Below are positions 22,567 to 32,588 of a stretch of 64,000 bases of DNA, piece by piece. The DNA lies in the NCBI GenBank assembly GCA_010015745.1, contig ML978205.1, positions 62,001 through 126,000 of the forward strand, in the 5' to 3' direction. This DNA comes from Setomelanomma holmii (lineage: Eukaryota; Ascomycota; Dothideomycetes; Pleosporales; Phaeosphaeriaceae). A model generated the notes under the pieces. That model was not told the DNA's origin, ran no database searches, and saw only the letters and a program-made list of their open reading frames with translations. Both the position numbers and the translations under genes were made by a program. Position 1 is the first letter of the stretch; the number at the start of each line of letters is the position of its first letter.

Positions 22567-24588
22567 TCAGACGAGCCGGAAACGATGCGTTTCCTTTTTC
22601 CCTCTCCGGATGAGTTCAGCAACTTCCCCGTTCATGAAGCCGTGCACATATGCCTCCCCAATGACCTGCCATGCCTCTCTATCTCCTGTCCGCCGTAGAA
22701 TAAGAGGTATACTGCATCCATACAGAATTGCAACAAGGTCACCCTCTCGCGCACGGCACGGCGCCACGCCGACATAGCCTCCATCAGTAACCAAAAGTCG
22801 TCTTGCTTTCTTCCGAACGGTATCATGAAAGCGTGAGAGATATGTATGCGGCGCATCAGAGTCAACGTTGTTCTTCTGGCGGATAGGATAAGAAGGCGGG
22901 CGATCTAGTGGAGGCGGCGTTGCTGGAAATTCCATGGGTACACTTCGGACTAGATCTTCCAGGGTTTGGTCGCCGAATTTGAGATGGCGGTTGATTTCGA
23001 ACCAGGTTGCGAAGCTCCAGTCCACGGGCTCTCCAGCTACACAGGCGTGGCATAAGTACCTGAAGTCGGTGACGTATCCCTGCGGTGCTTGGAAGCAGAG
23101 GTACTTCTCTTTTCGATCAAGCACGAGTGAGCGGGCGATGGCTTCTAGCCAGTCCATGGCTAACATGGAGGCTCTCGGAGATCTCTTCTGTTGCGTTGCG
23201 GACTGTAAGACTGTATGACATTCCTCGGCACAGGAGAAACTGTGGCATCTCAGCTCCCGGCTATCTAGCCCACCCAAACCATGTATAGTGTCTAGAATGA
23301 TTCCGTTGCACCACAGTTCTTTGAGGTTATCCGCGAAGCTCACATCGGCTTTTCTTCTGAGCTGTGATCCGGGTGCATCATAAACAACCGTCCATTTCAT
23401 TGAATGTAAAGGTCGGAAGTTCCCGATATGCTCATTCGCGCTTTGCGACGCCATTAATGGCACTGGTGAAGCAAAGTCGATGGTCGCGCGCCAATCTGGA
23501 GCCCACCATGGCACGGCGTCTTCCGCTCCGGGATCGATAGGCCCCGAATACCTGCTAAAGAGATGGACGTAGCAGATGATATCAAGACTGTGGTACTCGT
23601 TCCAGAACGAGCGCACGAGCTTGGCGAATTGAGTCCCGGTAGAAGTACCGTACTCAGGCGCGCCGATTAGCTTGCGGTCTCTAGGCGTGATTAGACCCAG
23701 GACTGAGAAGATCCGATCTCTACTGTCCGTCGCCATGTGATTCCCAAGATAGGCCATTATGGCTACAAGGCTAATTCCAGGTGTTCCAGCTTTAGTGTGA
23801 AGCTGGTGTATTCTCCTGCGATTGAAAGCTCCATCGAACGCGACGCGCGGTACGAGTTCGTGCTCAAAGTCGTTACTGATCGTGCTGCATAGAAAGATAC
23901 TGTATATAGCACTCTTGAACTTGCCCCGAGATATGCTTTGCATGCCACAGTACAGCTTGGCTTCCTTTGGCAGCACGAATTCTTGTAACGTCCAGACTCT
24001 GGTCCACCAAGGTCGAAAAAGAAGATTACTGACTGCGGCACAGCGAGCCACAAACTCTGGGTCCTCGAGGCTGCGTCTCATGGCATGGTCGTCACCAGTG
24101 AAGGCGACTTGGAGGCCTGCGAGCGAGTGGAGAAATGAGATTGCGCCTGTACAGTCGTTGCTAGGCTCTTCTTCCTCGCCCAGCCAGATAATAGCTCTTT
24201 TTGCTCTTTTGTATATGTCTGCCATCACGCGCACTTGCTCTTCTCGCTCCCTCCCGTCCACGAGATTGATGCATAAGCTATCAATCCACCACCAGTCTCG
24301 GTCGTGGAAGTCACCATGCTGTGTGACCATATGAAGGAATGGCACCAAGCTTGGTAATACAGGTAAGGGTCCGGTGTTCAGATGGATAGTCGTTCCAGAT
24401 TCTCGCTGCTCGCCCCATACGTAGCTCGCTGTGTAGAAATGTGGCGCGCTCGCTAAGCGGAAGGTCTGCAGCTTGCCGACGAAGACGCCCTCTTCTGGCT
24501 GCGAGAAGCGCAGCAGCCGAATCGAGATGCCATCTATGGAGTCCGTATAGACCGAATCCACTCGCTTGATTGGTGATTGTATTTCCAT
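22567..24588 (-). CDS. Heterokaryon incompatibility (HET) domain protein
   Basis: An intronless gene of 673 aa. The HET domain (PF06985) covers about residues 50-210: YTASYVWGEQ, then WWWIDSLCINLVDGREREEQV, VMADIYKRAKRAIIWLGEE, and WWTRVWTLQEFVLPKEA. Further along, GDREAWQVIGEAYVHGFMNGE with GVAPCRAREGDLVAILYGC is the usual C-terminal region of HET proteins. In studied ascomycetes HET domains trigger cell death when genetically different hyphae fuse; the domain is related to TIR domains. The partner cannot be known here. It lies at the edge of the gene-poor island that also holds an NLR relic. The reading frame is intact over its full length, unlike its neighbours. Confidence 0.92.
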   Translation of the reverse strand: MEIQSPIKRVDSVYTDSIDGISIRLLRFSQPEEGVFVGKLQTFRLASAPHFYTASYVWGEQRESGTTIHLNTGPLPVLPSLVPFLHMVTQHGDFHDRDWWWIDSLCINLVDGREREEQVRVMADIYKRAKRAIIWLGEEEEPSNDCTGAISFLHSLAGLQVAFTGDDHAMRRSLEDPEFVARCAAVSNLLFRPWWTRVWTLQEFVLPKEAKLYCGMQSISRGKFKSAIYSIFLCSTISNDFEHELVPRVAFDGAFNRRRIHQLHTKAGTPGISLVAIMAYLGNHMATDSRDRIFSVLGLITPRDRKLIGAPEYGTSTGTQFAKLVRSFWNEYHSLDIICYVHLFSRYSGPIDPGAEDAVPWWAPDWRATIDFASPVPLMASQSANEHIGNFRPLHSMKWTVVYDAPGSQLRRKADVSFADNLKELWCNGIILDTIHGLGGLDSRELRCHSFSCAEECHTVLQSATQQKRSPRASMLAMDWLEAIARSLVLDRKEKYLCFQAPQGYVTDFRYLCHACVAGEPVDWSFATWFEINRHLKFGDQTLEDLVRSVPMEFPATPPPLDRPPSYPIRQKNNVDSDAPHTYLSRFHDTVRKKARRLLVTDGGYVGVAPCRAREGDLVAILYGCSIPLILRRTGDREAWQVIGEAYVHGFMNGEVAELIRRGKKETHRFRLV

Positions 24589-24756
24589 GAAGTGACAAGC
24601 AAAAAGTGTGAAGTTTCATGGATGAGTCGGCCATGTCGGAGTGGTGTCCGCATCGGACTTAGCGCAGGATTTAGCCGATGCAGCAAGTGAGCCCTCCCAA
24701 ATTTCAACCACGCATTGCGCAAGAACCAACCATTGAAAAAAGCTCATTCCAATGGC

Positions 24757-24764
24757 AAAAAAAA
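24757..24764 (-). terminator. RNA polymerase III terminator of tRNA-Leu
   Basis: Eight T on the minus strand begin 4 nt past the tRNA 3' end. This supports a gene that is still transcribed by Pol III. Confidence 0.75.
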
Positions 24765-24767
24765 TGT

Positions 24768-24929
24768 TGTCAACGGTGGGATTCGAACCCACGCGGGTTG
24801 CCCCATGAGAATGCGCCTGTTAATCACAGGAAGATCTAGAATCTTGAGTCACACGCCATAACCTGATGAATGTTAGAAAGATGACAAGCACATAAATGAG
24901 GGATGATCCTACCACTCGGCCACATTGAC
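24768..24929 (-). tRNA. tRNA-Leu(CAA) with an anticodon intron and a second 50-nt insert in the D-loop
   Basis: On the minus strand the acceptor GTCAATG pairs with CGTTGAC, followed by A73. TGGCCGAGTG opens a leucine-type D-arm. At 24863-24912 a 50-nt insert interrupts the D-loop; removing it gives GAGTG-GTTATGGC, a normal D-arm. The anticodon CAA is at 24844-24846 in the loop CTCAAG, and a further insert of about 25 nt (24818-24842) sits at the usual intron place after position 37. The variable arm is long with a GGG-GCAA-CCC hairpin, and the T-arm is GTGGG TTCGAAT CCCAC, an intact B box. The A box (TGGCCGAGTGG) is kept, because the first base of the insert supplies its last G. Mature length is about 87 nt, right for a type II tRNA. 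The exact 3' anticodon stem is uncertain by a base or two. Confidence 0.85.
24863..24912 (-). other. 50-nt intron-like insert in the tRNA-Leu D-loop
   Basis: The insert begins GTAGGA and ends ATTCATCAG, with a TTTCTAAC branch-point-like word 10 nt before the AG and pyrimidines in front of it. These are the marks of the short spliceosomal introns in this window; SEC31 intron 3 also begins GTAGGA and most local introns are 47-57 nt. It is not at the tRNA intron position 37/38. Excision rebuilds a normal D-arm. How it is removed is unknown. Confidence 0.75.
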
Positions 24930-27924
24930 GGATGTTGATGGCAAATTGGAAAGTCAACTAATATATATTGTTTGCAATCGTGGGCTGACGTGTTGGTGGG
25001 GTGGATTGGACTGAGGTCTGACTCGCGACATAGACCCCGCTTTATCAGAGTTTTATTGGACACGAAACAGTAACGTTCAGGGACTTCATTGGTATTGCTT
25101 CCCTCCGCCACAGGAACTCCTCTTTTAGAAAGTCTTACCGATGTTACTCAAAATCGAGCTGAGTGACGAGACAGTTTGCACGAGGCAGTGATGTTCCTCC
25201 TTTTCTCGCTTCATACCCCAGCTCCGCTCCTTGCCTTACATGAGTCAACCAACATATTCTCTTGGAGGGTCGAGGCGCTACGCACCTCAGCCAAACATCA
25301 TCAACAAAAGAGCATTTTGAATAGCAGTCCACCATCGCCGCGCAGCAATTTTCACACTCTTCTGCTACTCATTTTCTTAACGCTTTCGAATTGATACGTT
25401 TCCGGTCATGTTCGGCTAACATTGACCACCGCGGTCGATTTCGTAGTACATGCACTCGAGCTCACAGCTGTGTAACATGGTTCTCTGACTTATTACCATA
25501 TACTAGAGTGTTCCGCATCGTCCGCAACATCTCAAAGTTCACGATAATTCCCGCGAGTCTAACTTCGACTGCTTCAACACAGCTGTCTAGAACTTAACCG
25601 ACTGACGACACTTTGGGACAAGCATTGCAACTCGCAGAGGCGCACGATGTCCACACAGTCGAGGCCAGCCACATGATGTCATTGGGGGGTTATTCTTTGC
25701 TTGGATCCGTCTTGCCGCACCCGAGTGCGGGACATACCTCGCATTAAATCCAACGGATACCTACCTCGATCTTCGGGGTCATCCTCAACCCATTGGCTAC
25801 CACTGGAGTTGGGATCCCGGGCGATTGGTCCAACGAAATAAAGCATTTGGGTAAAAAGGAATCTAAAGAGTCGATCTCCCTGAACTCAAGAGGCGCGTTC
25901 TAATGGGGCAACCGGCTTACTCATTGCCATTCACTCAACCTCGGGATTGCCCACTTAGCCTATACACACAAGCACTCGTCCATAAACAAGATTAGTCACA
26001 ATATCCACGCTAAATTCAGAAGCAAGGTGAGGAATAACAAGGTGATCTCGACTCGAGCTCGCCTTTTGAAGATGAAGGAATCGGCTGTCGGGCAGCATCA
26101 CAGCCATCGAGTCTCACGGCATCTCAAAGCGACCATTGTTCTACGTTCGTAAAGCCAACGAAGATACACGAATTGTTATGAGTCGACATAAACAATATTC
26201 CTCCTTTCGCGAAATGGGCCAGATCAGGCTTATGTTGAAGGCACTGCAGGGCAATGGCTTTCCGGGTGCTTGATAGGATCGTTGAGGCGCACAGCCGCAT
26301 GGCTTACGTCGATGAGCAGCATGGTCTGCCTTCAACGAGCATCATGGTCTGCCTTCAACGAGCATCATGGTAATCCTCTAATGAGCAGCATGGATCATGT
26401 ATCGGCTGGAAATCGAGGCAATGACCTTGATCGCGTGCCACTGCAGCGTCAAATCTTGGTCCTGATCGCCAGAAAGTGTTTCTCGTAAGTCTACACCATG
26501 CTATATAGATGTAACGTTGAGATTCTACAGCGCAACTGCGAGTATAATCACGTTGTGCCATCCCGTCAGCCATCGACATTTGAATCAGCCTTTGTTGCGA
26601 CCTGGAATGAGGTGGTGGTTACTCTGCATGTTCTTGCACAGCTGCAGCTCTTCCCACCATGCCATGAGCTCATCGATCGCGGGTAAGCTGGCTTGCGACT
26701 GGAAGCGCCCAAGTCGTTTTAAGATATCCCCTGATCTGCAGTCCTGCCACCAGAAGCCGCCGTTGCGAATGAGCAAAGCCTCAATAAGTGGTGGTTCGCG
26801 TGTGAGTTGAGTATCAGTAGAAGAAGATGTTCTAGGTGTATAAACGATGAAGTGATGTCGAAGAACCAGATCGAAAGCTGTCTTGAGTTGCAGAAACGAC
26901 TTCATCGAGGTAGTATTGCAGGTGGATCTGTCTGGCCCAATGCTCACCATTACCGGCCTATCTGGCGCTGCTCGGAGGTCCCGAACGATCTTCATCGTGA
27001 GACCGTGTGCACGATACTTGACAGAGCGCTTGCTATCATCCTCCGTGGAGACGATCAAGTCGCTGATGGCTCCCGAAATCGGAGTACATATGGTTTAACC
27101 CAGGTCACGACATGAAGTACTGCTCGACAATCATCCGAAAAGATCCGTCGACAGTCCGCCAGTCGAGCCTGACCCTGGGTGAACAGGCCGTCTGTAAGGG
27201 CATCGAAGCTAGAGTGCTGGTCTCTTGGTATGACATGAAAGAACAACGTACGACCACTATGATGAATGTGTGCTTGGTGGTCGATGGTTCAGTGGAAAGT
27301 TCAGTTCGACACGCTCTCGAGACTTTGTCACCAGAAAGCATTTTATGGCTGGAAACTCATCCTGACTATCCTCGGTGCATTTTGTACTTGGCGTAGCGAA
27401 AGCCTGAAATCTAGTGAAGCTAGACACACTGCAGGTTCGCCGCTGTTTTAGAGTATACGCGACTGCAAACATTCATCACAAGTGTGGCCAATGATCAATG
27501 CGCTCAAATCGGCCAATCGATTGTTGAGCTGATCTGATAGCTTCAGTATAGCCTGTATAACTTCAGTGTATGTGATATATGGACCATCCGATGCAACAAA
27601 TGCAGAGGCTATTGGAGGGGAGGGTATGAATTGCTCTGGGTCCAGAATCTCTTGGACTCAGCAGTAGAGGATGATCAAAAGGCTACGCGTGTTTGATCCA
27701 GTTAAATTCAAACAATCGTGTTAGTGTAGCGTGGAGGTATACAGTCGTTTTTTAGAGCTTGAAAGCATTTCCGATGACGTTGGCAAAAGAACCTCAGGTT
27801 TTCATGAACCTTACGAGACATACAGGAAAAGGGGCTAGATCCTCCAGCATGGCAGAAGCTTCAGCTCTTCGTCTTCGTAGTCTCTTTGAGACTGGGACGT
27901 CGGGTACGCCGCCGCTGTTGAATG
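24930..27924. other. Gene-poor region with decayed coding remnants
   Basis: About 3 kb with no intact gene. A minus-strand frame at 26585-27058 (157 codons, contains YRAHGLTMKIVRDLRAAPDR) has no family I can name. Sequence at 27355-27450 resembles 29018-29100 (shared TTTTGTACTTG and TAGACACxxTGCAGG words; STKCTEDSQDEF against STKHVGDSQDAF when read on the minus strand), so part of the neighbouring helicase relic is duplicated here. A short repeat near 26314 is listed separately. Confidence 0.5.
26314..26370. repeat. Short 23-bp tandem repeat (about 2.5 copies)
   Basis: Units starting at 26314, 26337 and 26360 share GAGCAnCATGGTCTGCCTTC; the third is partial. It lies in non-coding sequence. 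Confidence 0.8.
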
Positions 27925-29057
27925 TCATGCGGAGTCGAAATGAGGCGAAGAGTTTCCACCAGACATGACGAGACCAAGCGACTCAATGATAGTTTGATAC
28001 CGCTCGAAGGTCTTGCTCTTCTTGACAGTGAGAGTGCATTTGGAGTTGTTGCGGTTGAGCTTGTGCAGCATCTTGATGAGGCGGTGTGACTTCAGGATCC
28101 TGCTGTTAGGGTCTGTAGTGTTTCTGCTAAGCCCAAAGAATTGGACAGAGTCTTTACCGCGCGCGGAAGCAACCAGCGACCGAGCATCACCCCAGAAGTG
28201 GCAGGTAGCAGCTGCGTTGTCGATCGTGACAGAGCTACGATCTTTGCCCATGAACGAGTCAACGGTTTAGACTTCTACCTTGGCCAGGCGTGATGCAAGC
28301 TGAGAATCTCCACGTGCTAGTGCGAGCCTGACAGCGTCATTCGCAGACGCTCGAGGATCAACTTCTGCTGATTATATGGAGTGATAATAACGTGGTTCTT
28401 GCCTTCCATAAATGCCATTCACTCAAATGCATCTTGCATGACATCAATAACAGTCTCGAGGCAGTACGTGGACCTCGAAGTGGCCCGGATATGGTCCGCG
28501 TTGATACCGCTGATGAAATTGAGAGTGTTGTTCACGCCTCAGATCTTCTTGGTGTAAGAAGCGTACTGCTTGGCAAGATCCTCGTCAAAGTTCCCAGGCC
28601 CTTCTCGCATGTCTGGCCTCTCATTGGCAACCGCGCAGAGTTGGAGCAGTGTGGGGTTCCCGAAACGTGAAGTGTAGTCGAACATTCGAACGCCTGCACT
28701 GGCGGCCTAGAAGTGGAACAGTGGTGAGAGCTTGGTCTGAGTGTAGAAGGGGTTGTCGAACCGATCACCGAGAACCATCGGAGTTAGTTGTTTGTAAGAA
28801 CCAATGGAGAATCGAAGCAGTACGTTCCAGTAGTGAGAGTAGAAGCCCCTGGTCTCCACGTCGTTTGCTCTGAAAGCTTCTTCAATAGCGACAAAGTGTG
28901 TCTGGCAAATAATGTTGAAGGACGACTCCTTGGCGACAGAGGCCGTGTAATAGGTCAAGATAGCCTTCTCGATGACGGGCCGGATACTAGTCCTTGCGGC
29001 TGGTTCCACGGCCGTGAATGCATCCTGGCTATCTCCAACGTGTTTTGTACTTGACAT
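27925..29057 (-). pseudogene. Relic of a DNA2/NAM7-like superfamily 1 helicase
   Basis: Helicase motifs remain in order on the minus strand. GSYKQLTPMVLGDRFDNPF matches the GDxxQLxP motif III region, ASAGVRMFDYTSRFGNP is the segment leading to motif IV, HVIITPYNQQKLILERL matches the late motif with ITPY, and TVDSFMGKDRSS is motif V. The frame is broken by TAG at 28707-28709, TGA at 28539-28541, TGA at 28419-28421 and TAG at 28317-28319. It then shifts frame near 28280, where a TAA precedes TVDSF. Motifs I and II at the N-terminus were not found; some may lie in the poorly readable sequence up to about 29640. Several stops could derive from Gln or Arg codons by C-to-T change. In live form such proteins are nucleic-acid-dependent ATPases of the SF1B group. 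Confidence 0.65.
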
Positions 29058-31050
29058 GGCAATTTCCTAAACTACAGTGAGATTAGACACGATGCAGGCT
29101 CGCCCGCATATCAGACCAGGCTTTGATAGCAGCCCCGTCAACGTCACTGCCGTGGCTGTACGCGACGGCGAACAGTCGGTACAAGTTGTAATCGGCGACG
29201 TGCGTGTATCAGCTCATCGATGAATCAGTCGATTTAGGCGCTATCATATAGCCCGCCTAATCTCAGTATTTATGATCGTCATGCCGAGGTTCGAAGGAAG
29301 GCGGCGAAGTGCTCTAGGATTTTTCCACTGCTTCACCGTCCACAAATTGGAAGACTTATCTCTAGGATCTTTGGCCTGCCATACACTCAAATGGTACTGA
29401 GCTCGAGCTCGAGCTGCACATCACTACGATGATGTCCGCCGTACTTGTCTCGGCCGATTTTGTGAGGATCAATCGGCGGCTAGTTGATCGGACGGCGGCG
29501 CCAGAGCTCTTGCAGTCTTCTACATGGTAGGCTATGACGTATAGATCTGTGTGGTATTGGTCGCGGCCTTTAGAGCACTGATCTGGCCCTATTTTGTCAT
29601 CGACGTGGCTTCTTAAGTTGTTCGCCACTCCTTTGGCATCTTTGCAATCTAAATTGCAGTTGTTGTACGAATTCCAAAGACAAAGTATATCGTGGCGAGC
29701 TGGGGCAGTGCAGCTTATCTTCCCTTTCAGCTTTGCATGTGTATCCGCGGCCTGATATCTTGCGAAAGCTGCCCGCGGCTCTTAAGGCATGGGATCTTCA
29801 AGGTGCCGTCCTGTAGGGGCGAGAGGTCGAAGGGAGTCACGATGGCATCTTTGTGAGTGCTGCGCACATGACTGCAGAGCTGCATGAACGATTCAAACTG
29901 TCCAGTGCGGTCGCTACATACCTGACCTGCGACCTTCACTGGACATTCATACGAGAACAGGGTCCTGGATGGTTGTATGATTGCGCCAGCGTTGTCCTCT
30001 GGAGCCGCAGGATCTACATGAAGCAATAAAAGGGCTGCAATAGTTGAATTGGCTGGACTGGCTGGACTGGCTGCAAGGGTTGGGCCTCCGGGTCCGACGG
30101 GGACGGCAACAGTGGCGTGAAGTAAGGGGATTACACGAATTGCAGGTCTCGGGTGTTTCATCATCTGTTTCTCTGGTGTGCTCGAAGCGTGGATGCACTT
30201 AATATTTCCTTCTGCTTGAAGAAGGACATCAAGTTCATGTTATCGCCGGTGTCAAGCTTCTTCGGCGCCATTTTGGCACTCTTTAAGAAACATTCGAGTC
30301 GGCTTCTACTGCCTGTAGGACTTGATCGAGTAAGGGTGGCATTGTGTGCCGCAGCGCGCTTGTCCAGGGCAAAGGAAAGTACGTGAAGATCGAGATGAGA
30401 CAGTGGAAATCGGGGAATGACCGATCGTTGCCGCCGTTGAACTTGGAGCCGCTAGGCGTTGACAGCGCGTGGAAAGGGTTGTCGGTAGTCGATGCGTAAA
30501 GGTGTGTCGCACCTGGCATTAGGATTAGCAACCGACGGTGAGAGTGTAGTGGGGAGGTCGTATCGCGTTGCGCGATAATCTGCATACGCGAGATGAGCAG
30601 TTGCGTGCAGATCACTGCAGGATTATTGACAACATGTACGACACGGATTGGCTTTGGGCAAGGACGTTCATTCAGGTTAAAATCGCACAAGGTATGAGTC
30701 GCATGATCCTGGTCCAAAGACATGTAGAGTAACAGGGATATAGAGCTCCAGTACTGCCTACGTCATCGGCCGTGCGGCGCGTATGACTTTTATGGAGAAG
30801 CGAGGTCATGATAGCGGTAAGCCTGTCTCGCCATAATCTCATGCTTTCATTGACATTGCCTGCACATGTCCACATGCTTACTGGTCAGAAAAATTAACTT
30901 CTCTTCTCCAGGTCAGTTTCGGGTCTGAAACAAACATACATCGCAGACGAGTTTGTCCCCATCAGCACCCACGAGGATTGTAGACAGCAAGTCCTCTTCG
31001 CAATCAGCTACCAAAAGAAATTCGAAACCGTTTCGCTCGAATTGACCCGT
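29058..31050. other. Gene-poor region, remnants only
   Basis: Minus-strand frames at 29362-29628, 29727-30164 and 30283-30723 stay open for 88-146 codons. The middle one has a Cys/His stretch (YECPVKVAGQVC and LCSHVRSTHKD) that could be a relic zinc finger. None is a confident gene, and none has a start context or neighbour that helps. Confidence 0.4.
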
Positions 31051-31790
31051 ATAACTGACTCGCTTATCAAGTACGTTATAGAACTATTAAGGTGCGTTTC
31101 TACTATGTGCGAGAGTAGAATTTCGTATAGCCTTAGTATAAAGTAGTAACTCGCCCGTAAGGTACGTTATACTTTTACGCAGTACTAAACTACTCCGCAA
31201 ATAACAGAGTAATAACATGTCGCAGCGTGCGCAAAAAGTAGCTGTAGTTTACTAAAGGAGGATAATATCTAGACACAGGCACGAGCAGGTACAAAATATT
31301 TTTGAGCCATGCCTCTTAAGAATCGGAGAACGCTGTGAGAATATGCAAAACCCTATAATAGTGTACACGCTTCGAAGTGCCGGTGCGATGCTAGCCAAGA
31401 CCGCACGATACACTGCATAACCTAGTGCGATCTATTTCGCTTTGTTCCACGTATAGTCCATACATGTTATTCCCCTATGCTACATCTTAACCCGATCCCT
31501 TCGAAAAGACTTGCCAAAGTCGTAGGAATCATGTATACCCCAATTCCCAAGCATCGTCAGACTACCTTATTCTGTTTTCCTTCGCCTCGCCCTATGCGGT
31601 TATCTCTTCCTGCTCGAGGGGCCTGTTATGAAGTACGGGCCGCTTACATAACGGTTATGAGACCGACGACACCGACAATAATCATAAGCTACAATTTAGT
31701 ACGAGACTTAGTACACGCGAAGGCGATTATGGAGCATAGTGCAGATACCTCCAGGTCAAGTTTGTTGCCGGAGAGAGGCTTCGACTTGCA
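31051..31790. repeat. TpA-rich tract, probable RIP-altered repeat remnant
   Basis: The sequence is visibly richer in TA steps (TAGTAC, ATTATA, CTTAGTATAAAG, GTACGTTATA) than its surroundings and has stops in all frames. Such tracts are typical of transposon copies altered by repeat-induced point mutation, but no terminal repeat, target duplication or transposase fragment was found, so the class cannot be named. Confidence 0.4.
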
Positions 31791-32122
31791 CTAGCTAGTG
31801 AAGAGCATGACGAAGTTCTGGGCGAAAAGAGCGAAGTTCCGAGTACAATGGCGAAGTTTTTAGTGCAGATAGCGAAGTTCTGCGTGCAGAGAGCGAAGTT
31901 GCGTGTGCTAAAGGCGAACAGCAAGACATGCATAAAGTTGTCTATCGTCGGTAGAAGATATTGCAGGTCATCGAGTCGAGATATGAGATGTTCGAGGTCG
32001 TCCAAACTCGGTATCAGAAATCCTAGGTCGTTGAAGTTTGGTATCAGAGGTGACAAGGCCGGGTCGTCGATCGTAGAAAGCCTGGTGGTCGGATTGTCTT
32101 GTTCGTGGCTCCCATTTTCCAA
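31727..32122 (-). CDS. Hypothetical small repeat protein (doubtful)
   Basis: A 131-aa open frame that encodes two kinds of short repeats. Residues 25-66 hold ten-residue units such as LGFLIPSLDD, LEHLISRLDD and LQYLLPTIDN, amphipathic and Leu/Asp-rich. Residues 72-96 hold seven-residue units NFALCTQ, NFAICTK, NFAIVLG. The frame crosses both DNA minisatellites listed separately. One DNA unit is 20 rather than 21 bp, so the protein repeat ends with a frame change. No start context, intron or homologue is recognised, and it may be a chance product of the repeats. Confidence 0.25.
   Translation of the reverse strand: MENGSHEQDNPTTRLSTIDDPALSPLIPNFNDLGFLIPSLDDLEHLISRLDDLQYLLPTIDNFMHVLLFAFSTRNFALCTQNFAICTKNFAIVLGTSLFSPRTSSCSSLASASRSLSPATNLTWRYLHYAP
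31812..31922. repeat. Degenerate 21-bp tandem repeat, six copies
   Basis: GCGAAGTT-type cores occur at about 31812, 31833, 31853, 31874, 31895 and 31916, a period of 21 bp with one unit of 20. Confidence 0.85.
31935..32060. repeat. Degenerate 30-bp tandem repeat, about four copies
   Basis: Units of about 30 bp are built on GGTCGTC...TCGGTATCAGA words, for example starting near 31965, 31995 and 32025. It lies directly beside the 21-bp repeat. Confidence 0.7.
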
Positions 32123-32588
32123 GGCGTAAATATGAATTGTAAGGTAAGACTGGTGAGAAGGACGTCTGAAGGAAGAGTGATGTCTATTCTCTTGCTTTGG
32201 TGTTCTTTGCTGCCAGAGCCGCTTCAGTGGTTCATAGGACCAACTTTGGGACTAGCCGGTCTCGGTACCCGCTTCCTGAAGATCATGACCGCAAAACGTG
32301 GCTTTCATCCAAAACATCTGCACGTGCATACATTTGTACCAATGATTGGATTGGTTTCATTGGGCTGAAGCACCACCTTCACGTTGAGGCATCCAAACGA
32401 AATCCGCTTAGACGTGGGCTTCAATTAGAAGTGTTGGAGCGTTTGCGCGAGTGACTGCAGGCCTCGTCTTGCCATACCTCTTGATATTCTGCACCTATGA
32501 GACTCGGCCAAATTGAACGATGGTTCAGGCTAGGTCGTAAAGGCGTACATGCTCCAGTAAGAGCAGTCGCTGCGGGGCTAGCGATCCT

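Noticed and set aside
24805..24835. A plus-strand hairpin CCTGTTAATCACAGG that resembles an anticodon arm with GTT (Asn)
   Set aside because: The T-arm, D-arm and acceptor all read on the minus strand as tRNA-Leu; the hairpin is part of its anticodon intron.
29727..30164. Possible zinc-finger protein on the minus strand
   Set aside because: Cys/His spacing does not clearly fit a C2H2 finger and the rest is low-complexity Ala/Pro; it lies among relics, so it is mentioned only in the gap note.
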